The notes beneath the pieces were generated by a model. The model had not been told where the DNA came from, did no database searches, and saw nothing but the letters and a program-made list of their open reading frames with translations. From assembly GCA_947593515.1 (NCBI GenBank), contig CANQDQ010000002.1:51471-115470 (forward strand): a stretch of 64,000 nt of DNA, written 5' to 3'. The translations under genes were made by a program, and so were the position numbers. Positions 18,180-27,996 of the stretch are shown here, piece after piece. The DNA is from an uncultured Bacteroidales bacterium. Its GTDB lineage: Bacteria; Bacteroidota; Bacteroidia; Bacteroidales; UBA11471. Position 1 is the stretch's first letter, and the number at the start of each line of letters is the position of its first letter.

Positions 18180-19133
18180 ATGTCGAAAATCGGGAAATAT
18201 ATTCAACAGATGAAGAAATCCTATCGGAAAACGCTGAAATCGCCCGATACGGAAGAGTGGATAGACCTCCTGTTTTATCGTCCTGTCGGATATATGTGGG
18301 CGTGTCTGGCAAAGATGCTCGGCATTACGCCGAATGCCATTACGATAGCCTCCATAGTCTTGGGGGTGGCGGCAGGCGTGGCGTTTTATTTTCCCGATAT
18401 ACGCATCAACATCATCGGAATGGTGCTGTTGGTATGGGCGGATTCTTTCGATTCCGCCGACGGACAACTTGCCCGCATGACGCAGCAATACTCCCATCTG
18501 GGGCGCATACTCGACGGTATGGCAGGCGATATATGGTTTATAGCCATTTATGCGGCGATATGTCTGCGCGAAAATGCCGCGACAGGGATTTTCGCTGCTT
18601 ATCCGCTTCTTATTTGGGGCATTGCCGCTTTCACCGGCTTTTTTCACGCCCGACAAGCCTCGATAGCCGATTACTACCGGCAATTCCACCTCTATTTTCT
18701 GCGGGGCGGCAACGACGAACTCGAAACCGCCTCCGAATTGAAAATCCGGTACGATATTTTATCGTGGAAATACGATTTTTTGCGAAAAGCTATCCTGTGG
18801 TTTTATCTTTCATACACCCGCAGTCAGGAGGCGCAAACGCCTTATATGCAACAGTTGCGGCGGGAGTTGAAACTCCGTTTTCCCGACGGAAATATTCCGC
18901 AAAGTTTTCGCGATGCTTTCCGCACCAAGAGCCTGCCGTTGATGAAATATACGAATATTTTGACGTTCAATTGGCGAGCTATCGCCCTGTTTGCGGCGTT
19001 GTTGATACAGATGCCCGTGCTCTATTTTGCCTTTGAATTGACCGTGTTGAATATCGTAAAGGCATATTTGGTATATCGGCACGAGAGAATCTGCCGTATG
19101 TTTGTTCGCGAATTGGAAAATGGCAACGGTTAA
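18180..19133 (+). CDS. CDP-alcohol phosphatidyltransferase family protein
   Basis: A 317-residue polytopic membrane enzyme of the CDP-alcohol phosphotransferase family. The signature at residues 91-117 reads DSADGQLAR, then GRILDGMAGD, which supplies the four metal-binding Asp. The last two Asp (112 and 117) are separated by four residues instead of the usual three. Membrane helices are seen at about 50-70, 76-90, 117-135, 145-160 and 275-305. The family moves a phospho-alcohol between a CDP-linked donor and an alcohol acceptor. With Ino1 and a nucleotidyltransferase nearby, transfer of phosphoinositol to a lipid is the likely reaction. The start ATG at 18180 is 2 bp after the ATP-grasp stop. 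The HAD gene overlaps its end by 14 bp. Confidence 0.85.
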   Translation: MSKIGKYIQQMKKSYRKTLKSPDTEEWIDLLFYRPVGYMWACLAKMLGITPNAITIASIVLGVAAGVAFYFPDIRINIIGMVLLVWADSFDSADGQLARMTQQYSHLGRILDGMAGDIWFIAIYAAICLRENAATGIFAAYPLLIWGIAAFTGFFHARQASIADYYRQFHLYFLRGGNDELETASELKIRYDILSWKYDFLRKAILWFYLSYTRSQEAQTPYMQQLRRELKLRFPDGNIPQSFRDAFRTKSLPLMKYTNILTFNWRAIALFAALLIQMPVLYFAFELTVLNIVKAYLVYRHERICRMFVRELENGNG

Positions 19134-19833
19134 AGGCATCATATTCGATTACGGCGGTACGCTCGACAGCCGCGGCGACCATTGGAGCGAGGTTTTGTGG
19201 CGCGGCTATGTCGAAGCGGGTGCGGAGGTCGATAAGGCGGCATTTCGCGACGCTTACGTTTATGCCGAGCGCGAATTGGCGCGGACGCGCCATATCCTGC
19301 CTCAGCACGATTTCCGCGATGTTCTGCTTATCAAGGTGGGCATCGAACTCGAATATCTGGCAAATGCCGGAAATCTCCGGTGCGGCGATTCGACAGCGCT
19401 CGTGCAGAAAATTGCGGGATATGGCTACGATGCTGCGCGGCGTTGTATCGAGGAGGCAAGAGGCGTGCTCGAAACCTTGTATGCCCGTTATCCGCTGGTA
19501 CTCGTCAGCAATTTTTACGGAAACATCGAAAGCGTGTTGGCAGACTTCGGCATATCCCGATATTTCAAAACCGTCATAGAAAGCGCGGTAGTGGGCGTGC
19601 GCAAGCCCGACCCGCACATTTTTCAATTGGGTGTCGAGGCGCTCGACCTCTCGCCCGAAGAGGTGCTTGTCGTGGGCGACTCCTATAAAAAAGACATTCT
19701 TCCCGCCGAATCGATAGGCTGTCGGGTGGCGTGGCTGAAAGGAAAGGGGTGGAGCGATGACGAAGATGCCATTGTACACCCTGCCATTATCGCAGGATTG
19801 TCCAACGTCGTAACCCTTTTACAGCAGCCATGA
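19120..19833 (+). CDS. HAD-superfamily protein of the inositol locus
   Basis: A 237-residue HAD-IA type protein. Motif I is IIFDYGGTLDSRG: the nucleophile Asp10 is present, but the usual second Asp two residues later is Gly12. Motif II is LVLVSNFYGN, motif III is the Lys in VRKPDPHIF, and motif IV is VVGDSYKKDI. A helical cap lies between motifs I and II. The family is mostly phosphatases, so a role in dephosphorylating an inositol or lipid phosphate is plausible. Loss of the +2 Asp, which normally acts as acid/base, makes simple phosphatase action uncertain. The start ATG at 19120 overlaps the phosphotransferase gene by 14 bp, indicating translational coupling. Confidence 0.82.
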   Translation: MATVKGIIFDYGGTLDSRGDHWSEVLWRGYVEAGAEVDKAAFRDAYVYAERELARTRHILPQHDFRDVLLIKVGIELEYLANAGNLRCGDSTALVQKIAGYGYDAARRCIEEARGVLETLYARYPLVLVSNFYGNIESVLADFGISRYFKTVIESAVVGVRKPDPHIFQLGVEALDLSPEEVLVVGDSYKKDILPAESIGCRVAWLKGKGWSDDEDAIVHPAIIAGLSNVVTLLQQP

Positions 19834-20146
19834 AAATTTTTCATGAACAGTTTTGCACCGACATACAGCCGGTGTACGTTTTACGTTTTGTCGTATTTAT
19901 TAATCTAAATTCTGTTTATCGAAAATCTTTCCCGCAAAAGATTTTTTTATCATTCCTCCGATAAGTACCTTTGCATCGGTTACCGGCGAAAAAGAAACGA
20001 TTTTCACGGGAATGCGAACAAATTTCGATGTAAAACTTTTTACTTCTCAAAAATAAAGTATAATTTTGCATGGTTATTGTTACGCGAAAAAAAATCGGAA
20101 CATAATTAAAATAACAGAGTAAAATATCGTAAAAATTTTTAAGATC
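19834..20146 (+). promoter_or_regulatory. AT-rich spacer before ino1 with two candidate promoters
   Basis: This 313-bp gap holds no credible gene. Two plus-strand -7 matches are present, TACCTTTG at 19966-19973 and TAATTTTG at 20061-20068, neither with a clear TTG box at 20 bp. The second gives a leader of about 75 nt before the ino1 ATG. ino1 may therefore be transcribed separately from the four genes upstream. Confidence 0.45.
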
Positions 20147-21454
20147 ATGAACAAATCCGGTGTAAAGCCTGCAGAGGGCAAACTCGGCGTTTTGACTGTC
20201 GGCTTGGGAGCTGTCAGCACCACGTTTATAACAGGAGTATTGATGACCCGCAAAGGTCTTGCCAAACCTGTCGGTTCGATGACGCAATACGATATAATTC
20301 GCGTAGGAGAGGGCGAAGATGAGAAATATTTGAAATACAATCAAATAGTTCCCCTCGCAAATCTTAACGATATCGTTTTCGGCGCATGGGACGTCTATCC
20401 TGCAAACGCTTATGAATCGGCCACCAATGCCGAAGTCCTCAAAGAAAAAGACATAGAGCCGGTAAAAGACGAATTGGTGAAAATCGTTCCGATGAAAGCC
20501 GCATTCGATAAAAACTATGCCAAACGTCTCGAAGGAAATAACGTGAAAGATTGCAAGACACGTTGGGATATGGTGCAGGAACTCAAAAAAGACATTCAAA
20601 ACTTCAAGAAAGCCAATAACTGCGCCCGTGTCGTCGTGTTGTGGGCAGCCTCTACCGAAGTTTACGTTCCCGTCGATGAAAAGGTACACGGCACGCTTGC
20701 CGCTTTGGAAGCTGCCATGAAAGCCGACGACCGCGAACATATCGCTCCGTCGATGTGCTACGCTTACGCCGCTCTTACCGAAGGCGCACCGTTCATCATG
20801 GGCGCACCCAATACCACCGTCGATATTCCCGCCATGTGGGAGCTCGCCGAAAAGGTGAAACTGCCTATCGCAGGAAAAGATTTCAAGACCGGTCAGACGT
20901 TGGTTAAATCGGGATTCGCTCCGATTCTCGGCGTTCGCTGCCTTGGTCTGTCGGGTTGGTTCTCCACCAACATTCTCGGCAACCGCGACGGTCTCGTGCT
21001 CGACGAGCCAGCCAACTTCCGCACCAAAGAGGTGAGCAAGCTCTCTACGCTCGAATCGATTCTCGTTCCGGAAAAACAGCCCGACCTCTACACCGACTAT
21101 TATCACAAAGTACGTATCAATTACTATCCGCCCCGTAACGACAACAAAGAGGGTTGGGACAATATCGACATCTTCGGTTGGATGGGTTATCCGATGCAGA
21201 TTAAAATCAACTTCCTCTGCCGCGATTCCATACTTGCCGCTCCGTTGTGCCTCGACCTCGTATTGTTGAGCGACCTCGCAGCCCGCGCCGGTCGTTACGG
21301 CATACAGCGTTTCCTGAGCTTCTTCCTGAAAAGCCCGATGCACGATTATACCAAGAATGAAGTGCCCGTCAATAACCTGTTCGAGCAATACGTCATGCTT
21401 AAAAACGCTATTCGCGAAATGGGCGGTTACAAAGCCGACCAACGTATCGATTGA
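20147..21454 (+). CDS. ino1: myo-Inositol-1-phosphate synthase
   Basis: A 435-residue NAD-dependent enzyme that converts glucose-6-phosphate to myo-inositol-1-phosphate. The N-terminal NAD-binding turn is VLTVGLGAVSTTFITG. The catalytic-domain signatures are VVVLWAASTEVYVPV, the conserved IAGKDFKTGQT, and SGWFSTNILGNRDG, which corresponds to the SYNHLGNNDG motif of eukaryotic enzymes. The length matches bacterial synthases. In gut Bacteroidota this enzyme feeds synthesis of phosphatidylinositol and inositol sphingolipids. The four genes upstream on the same strand form the rest of the apparent locus. A strong terminator follows 20 bp after the stop. Confidence 0.95.
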   Translation: MNKSGVKPAEGKLGVLTVGLGAVSTTFITGVLMTRKGLAKPVGSMTQYDIIRVGEGEDEKYLKYNQIVPLANLNDIVFGAWDVYPANAYESATNAEVLKEKDIEPVKDELVKIVPMKAAFDKNYAKRLEGNNVKDCKTRWDMVQELKKDIQNFKKANNCARVVVLWAASTEVYVPVDEKVHGTLAALEAAMKADDREHIAPSMCYAYAALTEGAPFIMGAPNTTVDIPAMWELAEKVKLPIAGKDFKTGQTLVKSGFAPILGVRCLGLSGWFSTNILGNRDGLVLDEPANFRTKEVSKLSTLESILVPEKQPDLYTDYYHKVRINYYPPRNDNKEGWDNIDIFGWMGYPMQIKINFLCRDSILAAPLCLDLVLLSDLAARAGRYGIQRFLSFFLKSPMHDYTKNEVPVNNLFEQYVMLKNAIREMGGYKADQRID

Positions 21455-21473
21455 TATCATTTCCGATAAAAGC

Positions 21474-21507
21474 AAAAGCCGCCCGATTTTTTTCGGGCGG
21501 CTTTTTT
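21474..21507 (+). terminator. ino1 terminator
   Basis: AAAAGCCGCCCGA at 21474-21486 pairs with TCGGGCGGCTTTT at 21493-21505, and a T run continues after it. This is a strong intrinsic terminator 19 bp past the ino1 stop. Confidence 0.85.
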
Positions 21508-21534
21508 GTGTGTTTGTCGGGGCAGGGCGGGTGC

Positions 21535-21570
21535 GAAAAAAAGCGAGGCGGGTAAGTATGCCCGCCTCGC
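21535..21570 (-). terminator. mutB terminator
   Basis: On the minus strand, GCGAGGCGGG at 21561-21570 pairs with 21543-21552, with an 8-nt loop, and the stem is followed by eight T (21535-21542). It ends the mutA-mutB transcript about 20 bp past the mutB stop. Confidence 0.85.
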
Positions 21571-21589
21571 TCGTAAAAGGCTTCCGTTT

Positions 21590-23740
<2,151 letters not shown>

Positions 23741-23764
23741 AGTTAAATGCTTTTCGATGGGATT

Positions 23765-25621
23765 CTACAATAATAAGGTGTTGAACTCTTTGAGCGTGTC
23801 GAGCACATTGCTGCGCACGTTGATGTAGCGGGTGATACCTTGTGCTTTCAGCTCCTCCATGCACTCCGGTGCGCCTGCCACCACGAGAATGGCTTTGTCG
23901 CCCAGCAACTTGTGGGCTTCGGGCGCGAGCGCTGCATATTCTTCATCGCTTGAACAGAGAACGACGATTTCGGCTTTTGCTTTCAAGGCGGCATCGATAC
24001 CGGCTTGTACGGTGTCGAATCCCAAATTGTCGATGATTTCATATCCGGCGCAACCGAAGAAGTTGCCCGAGAATTGCGAGCGAGCCAACCGCATGGCAAG
24101 GTTGCCGATGGTCAGCATGAACACTTTGGGGCGCTTGCCCGACCGCTCGGTAGCCAACCGCAACGCCTCGAAATCGCTCGCCGCTCTTACGTAGCGGAGC
24201 GTCGGTATTTCGCCGGCAGCCTTTTCGTCGGCACCGCAGCAGCAGGTGTGCGCAGCGGCTTCTATTTTTTCGTTTGCCGTTTCGTGAACGTTCGGGTATT
24301 GGTTCGTTCCCAGCAGCACCTCTTTGCGGCGATCGACAGCCGTGTGGCGCGCTTCGGAAGCCGCATTGACGGTGTTCTGTACGAAGCCGGCTTTCAGTGC
24401 GGCGTGGAAACCTCCCATCTCCTCGACTTGCATGAAAAGTTTCCATGCCTCTTCGGCAATCGAGACGGTAAGCGTTTCGATGTAGTAGGAGCCTCCGGCG
24501 GGATCGACGATTTTGTTGAAATGCGATTCTTCGCGCAGCAGCAGTTGCTGGTTGCGGGCGATGCGTTCCGAGAAATCGTCGGGCTGTTTATAGGTCGTGT
24601 CGAACGGCGTAACCGTGATGGAATCGACGCCCGCCAAAGCTGCCGACATCGTTTCGGTCTGGGTGCGCAGCAGATTGACGTGCGCATCGAATATCGTCAG
24701 ATTGAATTGCGACGTTTCTGCGTGCATGGCGATTTTTGCGGCGCATTCGCAAGCGGGTTTGTAAGCCGAAACGATTTGCGCCCACAACATACGGGCGGCA
24801 CGGAATTTGGCTATCTCCATAAAATAATTCGACGAGATGCCGAAGTTGAATTTGATGCGTTTGGCAACTTCATCGACCGACAACCCTTTTTCCGTAAGGG
24901 CAGCCAGCCATTCGTTTCCCCATGCGAGGGCGAATCCCAATTCCTGTGTAATGTAGGAACCGGCATTGTTGAGCAGTATCGAATCGACGCCCAATACCCG
25001 GTACAGAGGCAAGCCTTTGGCGGCTTCGATGACTTGGGCGGCCATGTCGGCATAGCCGGCGAAATCCTGTCCGTGATTCAGCAATCTCTTGAACGGGTCG
25101 AAGTTGATAGAACCTTTGGCTTTTTGTACATCGACTTTATTTTGGGTGAAATAAGCCGTCAGCGTTTGGGCGATTTTGACGGAGTTTTTCACGCACGAAA
25201 CGAAGTTCAATTCCACCTTTTCGGCGTCTATACCCTGCAACAGGGAGGCAAAACCCGCGTCGGTGATATGTTCCTCTTTTATGCGGAATCCCAACGACGT
25301 AACCCCTTTGGTCAGCAGGTCGCGCGCTTTGGCGTTGGCTTCTTGCGGATTTTCTACGGTGATGTCTTGGCGCACGAGCCATTCGTTGTTGCATTTCGTA
25401 CCTCTCACGAACGGATATTCGCCCGGAAGAGATTCGGTCGTTTTCAGTCCCGCGGTATCTTCGGCACGGTACATCGGTTGCACGTTGAACCCTTCGTTGG
25501 TGCGCCATACGAGTTTCTTGTCGAAATCGGCGCCTTTCAGGTCGGCAATCACTTTCTCTTTCCACTCTGCGGTCGAAACCGGTGGAAATTGGTCAAACAG
25601 TCTTTCTTTATCAGCTGCCAT
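23765..25621 (-). CDS. mutA: Methylmalonyl-CoA mutase small subunit
   Basis: A 618-residue partner subunit of the heterodimeric mutase. It shares the barrel region with MutB (WEHI-type segments such as [15 protein letters not shown] and LREESHFNKIVDPAGGSYY). In its degenerate B12-like domain the DxHxxG ligand is replaced by LAMRLARSQFSGNFFGC, so it should not bind cobalamin through His. A short insertion with paired cysteines (TCCCG) lies near residue 465. The start at 25621 (MAADKERLFDQFPP) fits. It is the first gene of the operon. No cobalamin-riboswitch-like structure is evident in the 145 bp upstream. Confidence 0.95.
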   Translation of the reverse strand: MAADKERLFDQFPPVSTAEWKEKVIADLKGADFDKKLVWRTNEGFNVQPMYRAEDTAGLKTTESLPGEYPFVRGTKCNNEWLVRQDITVENPQEANAKARDLLTKGVTSLGFRIKEEHITDAGFASLLQGIDAEKVELNFVSCVKNSVKIAQTLTAYFTQNKVDVQKAKGSINFDPFKRLLNHGQDFAGYADMAAQVIEAAKGLPLYRVLGVDSILLNNAGSYITQELGFALAWGNEWLAALTEKGLSVDEVAKRIKFNFGISSNYFMEIAKFRAARMLWAQIVSAYKPACECAAKIAMHAETSQFNLTIFDAHVNLLRTQTETMSAALAGVDSITVTPFDTTYKQPDDFSERIARNQQLLLREESHFNKIVDPAGGSYYIETLTVSIAEEAWKLFMQVEEMGGFHAALKAGFVQNTVNAASEARHTAVDRRKEVLLGTNQYPNVHETANEKIEAAAHTCCCGADEKAAGEIPTLRYVRAASDFEALRLATERSGKRPKVFMLTIGNLAMRLARSQFSGNFFGCAGYEIIDNLGFDTVQAGIDAALKAKAEIVVLCSSDEEYAALAPEAHKLLGDKAILVVAGAPECMEELKAQGITRYINVRSNVLDTLKEFNTLLL

Positions 25622-25678
25622 GTGTTTTTTGTGTATATTAGGTTAAATCATTTTCGGGTTGTCTGCGAAAATCAACCT

Positions 25679-25686
25679 CAAAGGTA
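25679..25686 (-). promoter_or_regulatory. Candidate mutA -7 element
   Basis: The minus strand reads TACCTTTG, about 57 bp before the mutA ATG. No TTG box is found at the usual spacing. The gap 25622-25766 otherwise contains only AT-rich sequence. Confidence 0.45.
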
Positions 25687-25766
25687 CGAATAAAAAACAA
25701 TACGTGAAATTTTTTTCGTAAATTCCTCATATAAGGAGCGAAAAATCATGCGCGTGCCCGGGCGCG

Positions 25767-27785
25767 TTATACGGGATTGACGGTGCGCTCGCCCAACTCT
25801 TTTGCCAGTGCTGCTTTCAGCTTGTACAGGTCAGTCAATTCATTCATAAGCTGTTGCGTTTCCGCAGAATCTTTTTTGCCGTTTTTTATGCGCGATTGTA
25901 TTTCTTTGATGTTCTGATTGACGATGTTGCTTTTCAACTCATACAGGGCGCGCGGCACAAGTTCCGTAAGCCTTTCTTCTTCGCTGGCTACGTGCTGGAA
26001 TTTGGTGTGTACTTTGCTTAATTCGTATTTGTCGCTGATGCAGTTGAGGGCGGTTTCGCTGATTTCGCGATTGACGTGCTCTATAAAATAGCGGGAGAGG
26101 TTTTTATTCTCGCGGAAAACCATTTCCGCCTCCTCGATGATGCGCTGGTATAAGGGGTTCGACAACGTTATTTCGTCGTTGCGCAGGTCGTTGAAAATGT
26201 ACGGGGCGACTTTCCACATAGGCTTTTCCTCGTCGTCGGTCGGCTCGTCTTTGGGGAACAATTCTTTTTCGCCGTATCGTATGATGTAGCGTATCAAGGT
26301 GCGTTCCGCCATATCGTTGGCGTAGGTGGTGCGGGTTGGCCGTATCGGAGCGGGAGGGGGCGTTTCGGTTTGCGGCAACGCCTCCGTCTGCGGTTCGTCT
26401 GCGGCTGTCGTTTCGTTTGCGGCAGGCTGTGCAGCAGCGGCAGTACGCGCCCGCAGTTCCTCTTCTTTTTTGTTCCGAAACTCGTCGTACCGTATTTTGT
26501 TGATTTCGCGCAGCAGCACGCTTTCGTCTATCTCCATCAGGCGGCTGCACTCTTTGGTATATACCGAGCGCTCGATGTTGTCGGGAATGGCGGCTATACT
26601 CTTTACGATGTCGCTGATGAGGGAGGCTTTTTTTATCGGGTCTTTGCCTGCGCCTTCGAGCAGCAGGTTGGTTTTGAAGCGAATGAAATCGACCTCATGC
26701 TCTTTGATATATTGCGTAAAAGATGCTGCGCTCTGTTTTTTGGAAAACGAGTCGGGGTCGTCGCCGTCGGGGAGCAGCACCACTTTGATGTGTATGCCCT
26801 CTTTGAGCAGCAGGTCGATACCGCGCAGCGAGGCTTTGATGCCGGCGGCATCGCCGTCGTAAAGAATCGTTACGTTGTCGGTGAAGCGATGTATGAGCCG
26901 TATCTGTCCGGGCGTGAGCGAAGTGCCCGACGATGCCACCACGTTTTCGATGCCCGACTGGTGCATCGACAGCACGTCGGTATATCCCTCCACCAGATAG
27001 CAGGTGTCCTGCTTCACGATGGCTTGTTTGGCGTGATAGATGCCGTACAGCTCGTTGCTTTTGTGGTATATCTCCGATTCGGGGGAATTGACGTACTTCG
27101 CCATCTTGTCGTCTTTTTTCAGAATACGACCGCCGAAGGCGACGATTTTTCCCGAAAGACTGTACACCGGAAATATCACACGACCGCGAAACCGGTCGGT
27201 TACCCGTCCGTTGCTGCTTTCGATGCACAGACCGGTGTCGAGCAAATACTCCTTTTTATATCCGCGTTTTACGGCTTCTTGGTAAAGGGCGTCGCGGCGG
27301 TCGAGCGAATAGCCCAGACCGAATTTGCGGATAATGTCGTCGCGGAATCCCCGTTCATAAAAATAGGAAAGACCTATGTCATGACCGTCGGGGTTGTTGA
27401 ACAGCGTTTCCGAAAAATATTCCTGTGCAAACGAATTGACAATGAGCATACTTTCCCGTTTTCCCTGCGCCCGTTTTTCTTCGTCGGTCAGTTCCCGTTC
27501 CTGAATCTCGATGTTGTATTTTTTCGCCAGATACCTCAACGCTTCGTAATAGGAGAGCTGCTCGTGCTCCATGATGAAATGCACGGGACTGCCGCCTTTG
27601 CCGCAGCTGAAACATTTACAGATGCCTTTCGAGGGCGACACGCTGAACGACGGCGTCTTCTCGTCGTGGAAAGGACATAGTCCGACGTAGTTCACGCCCC
27701 GTTTCCGGAGGGTAACGAAATCGGACACCACCTCCAAGATGTTGGCGCTGTCGAGTATTTTATCTACGGTTGCCTGATCGATCAT
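25767..27785 (-). CDS. dnaG: DNA primase
   Basis: A 672-residue bacterial primase that lays RNA primers at the replication fork. The N-terminal zinc finger has Cys37, His40, Cys58 and Cys61 (LCPFHDEKTPSFSVSP, CKCFSCGKGG). The RNA-polymerase/TOPRIM core shows YLVEGYTDVLSMHQSG and the acidic LYDGDAAGIKAS. After about residue 420 comes a Pro/Ala/Thr-rich linker (residues about 455-500) and a helical C-terminal domain for helicase binding. The start is the ATG at 27785 (MIDQATVDKILDSANI); a longer frame to 27839 runs through the promoter. It is a single leftward gene, divergent from tig. Confidence 0.96.
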   Translation of the reverse strand: MIDQATVDKILDSANILEVVSDFVTLRKRGVNYVGLCPFHDEKTPSFSVSPSKGICKCFSCGKGGSPVHFIMEHEQLSYYEALRYLAKKYNIEIQERELTDEEKRAQGKRESMLIVNSFAQEYFSETLFNNPDGHDIGLSYFYERGFRDDIIRKFGLGYSLDRRDALYQEAVKRGYKKEYLLDTGLCIESSNGRVTDRFRGRVIFPVYSLSGKIVAFGGRILKKDDKMAKYVNSPESEIYHKSNELYGIYHAKQAIVKQDTCYLVEGYTDVLSMHQSGIENVVASSGTSLTPGQIRLIHRFTDNVTILYDGDAAGIKASLRGIDLLLKEGIHIKVVLLPDGDDPDSFSKKQSAASFTQYIKEHEVDFIRFKTNLLLEGAGKDPIKKASLISDIVKSIAAIPDNIERSVYTKECSRLMEIDESVLLREINKIRYDEFRNKKEEELRARTAAAAQPAANETTAADEPQTEALPQTETPPPAPIRPTRTTYANDMAERTLIRYIIRYGEKELFPKDEPTDDEEKPMWKVAPYIFNDLRNDEITLSNPLYQRIIEEAEMVFRENKNLSRYFIEHVNREISETALNCISDKYELSKVHTKFQHVASEEERLTELVPRALYELKSNIVNQNIKEIQSRIKNGKKDSAETQQLMNELTDLYKLKAALAKELGERTVNPV

Positions 27786-27808
27786 GCGATATGCTGAATT
27801 TTCGGTTA

Positions 27809-27840
27809 CGAAGATACGCTTTCTTTGCCGTAAAGTCAAA
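27809..27840 (-). promoter_or_regulatory. Candidate dnaG promoter
   Basis: On the minus strand, TATCTTCG at 27809-27816 (one mismatch to TAnnTTTG) lies 20 bp from a TTTG box at 27837-27840. The leader would be about 18 nt. It supports the ATG at 27785. Confidence 0.45.
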
Positions 27841-27870
27841 GTCGAAAAACAATTTTTTCCGAAAAAATAC

Positions 27871-27901
27871 TTGAAATATCGAAAGATTACCTTTAATTTT
27901 G
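27871..27901 (+). promoter_or_regulatory. tig promoter
   Basis: TTG at 27871-27873 and TAATTTTG at 27894-27901, with a 20-bp spacer, give a leader of about 90 nt for the trigger factor gene. Confidence 0.65.
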
Positions 27902-27996
27902 CACACTCAAAAAGCCGACAAGAGGCACAGATGCTTTTACAAAAGATTGCAAGTTATTGACAATAAAGCGAGTAATAATAGTAATAATCCATAAGA

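Noticed and set aside
25622..25766. A possible cobalamin riboswitch before mutA
   Set aside because: No B12-box-like segment or multi-stem structure could be found by eye in the short, AT-rich gap.
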